Part shown: piece by piece, positions 53,619 to 53,723 of the stretch | How the letters are laid out: each line of letters starts with the position of its first letter | Numbering within the stretch: position 1 is the first letter of the stretch | Origin: Bacteroidota bacterium | GTDB taxonomy: Bacteria; Bacteroidota; Bacteroidia; JABDFU01 | Direction of reading: 5' to 3' | Length of the DNA: 53,723 bases | Assembly: GCA_013286805.1 (NCBI GenBank) | Contig: JABDEY010000006.1 | Location: forward strand, 1-53,723 | The notes under the pieces: model-generated | Databases searched by the model: none | The model's input: the letters and a program-made list of their open reading frames with translations, nothing else | What the model was told of the DNA's origin: nothing | Position numbers and translations under genes: made by a program

Positions 53619-53723
53619 TTATCGCATAACTATCAATTTATCTTGCTTCACCTTTTGTCCGTTAGAAATAATCGAATAATAATATATCCCGTTTTTTACG
53701 CCATTACCTGTCAAATCAAGGGA
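53619..53723 (-). CDS. 3' end of a T9SS type A protein (partial)
   Basis: On the minus strand the window edge cuts into a gene whose last 34 codons read SLDLTGNGVKNGIYYYSI ... KLIVMR before a stop at 53619-53621. NGIYYYSI is the typical last strand of a type A sorting domain. It converges with the preceding gene across 17 bases. Only this tail can be seen. Confidence 0.7.
   Translation of the reverse strand, partial: SLDLTGNGVKNGIYYYSIISNGQKVKQDKLIVMR

Overview
The window looks like a chromosomal segment of a Bacteroidota bacterium, probably near the Chitinophagales/Sphingobacteriales side. The evidence is: many secreted proteins ending in type IX secretion (T9SS) sorting domains, the Bacteroidota -7 box TAnnTTTG in front of several genes, a short RpoD-type sigma factor of 287 residues, a long-form GAPDH of 491 residues, a PorE-like OmpA protein, and a complete bat aerotolerance operon. 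The DNA is AT-rich. No rRNA, tRNA or CRISPR array was found.

1-17707 (+): a tightly packed conjugation-type (type IV secretion) operon. In order it holds VirB2-like/TraE (cut by the window edge), VirB3-like/TraF, TraG (VirB4 ATPase), TraJ (VirB6), TraK (VirB8), TraN (VirB9), TraM (VirB10) and a TraI/TrbJ (VirB5)-like protein. A 14-unit heptanucleotide array follows, then a 900-residue adhesin with a C-terminal S74 chaperone domain, a T9SS type B protein, a beta-barrel protein with calcium-binding repeats, a TraO-like barrel, a 1096-residue T9SS type A protein and a lipoprotein with a faint TraQ resemblance. Because a TraO-like gene lies downstream of the adhesin, the surface proteins appear to be part of the transfer operon. 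No relaxase or coupling protein is visible. A lytic transglycosylase gene converges on the end of the operon.

17738-43519: housekeeping core. It contains peptidase T, release factor 3, GAPDH, sigma factor, HtrA/DegP protease, an unknown membrane protein with dapF and a PspC protein, PorE-like OmpA protein, apaG, the MoxR-DUF58-BatABCDE operon (on -), truA, a carboxypeptidase-regulatory-like protein, purE, a SAM hydroxide adenosyltransferase, phoH and purC. Two regulatory oddities stand out. The apaG start is tandemly duplicated so that a seven-codon reading frame ends directly at the apaG ATG. A perfect 11-5-11 palindrome sits between the divergent SAM hydrolase and phoH genes.

43583-53723: accessory region. 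It contains T9SS cargo proteins (GloVer-repeat, a seven-unit beta-propeller-like protein and others), a tyrosine recombinase with short direct and inverted repeats on its 3' side, a T9SS protein lacking its N-terminus, a YwqK/MORN-like secreted protein, and transposase-like scraps including one sequence present in two inverted copies (48616-48690 and 51638-51715). A roughly 680-base GC-rich stretch without a convincing gene is unexplained. The window ends inside the 3' end of another T9SS protein on the minus strand.
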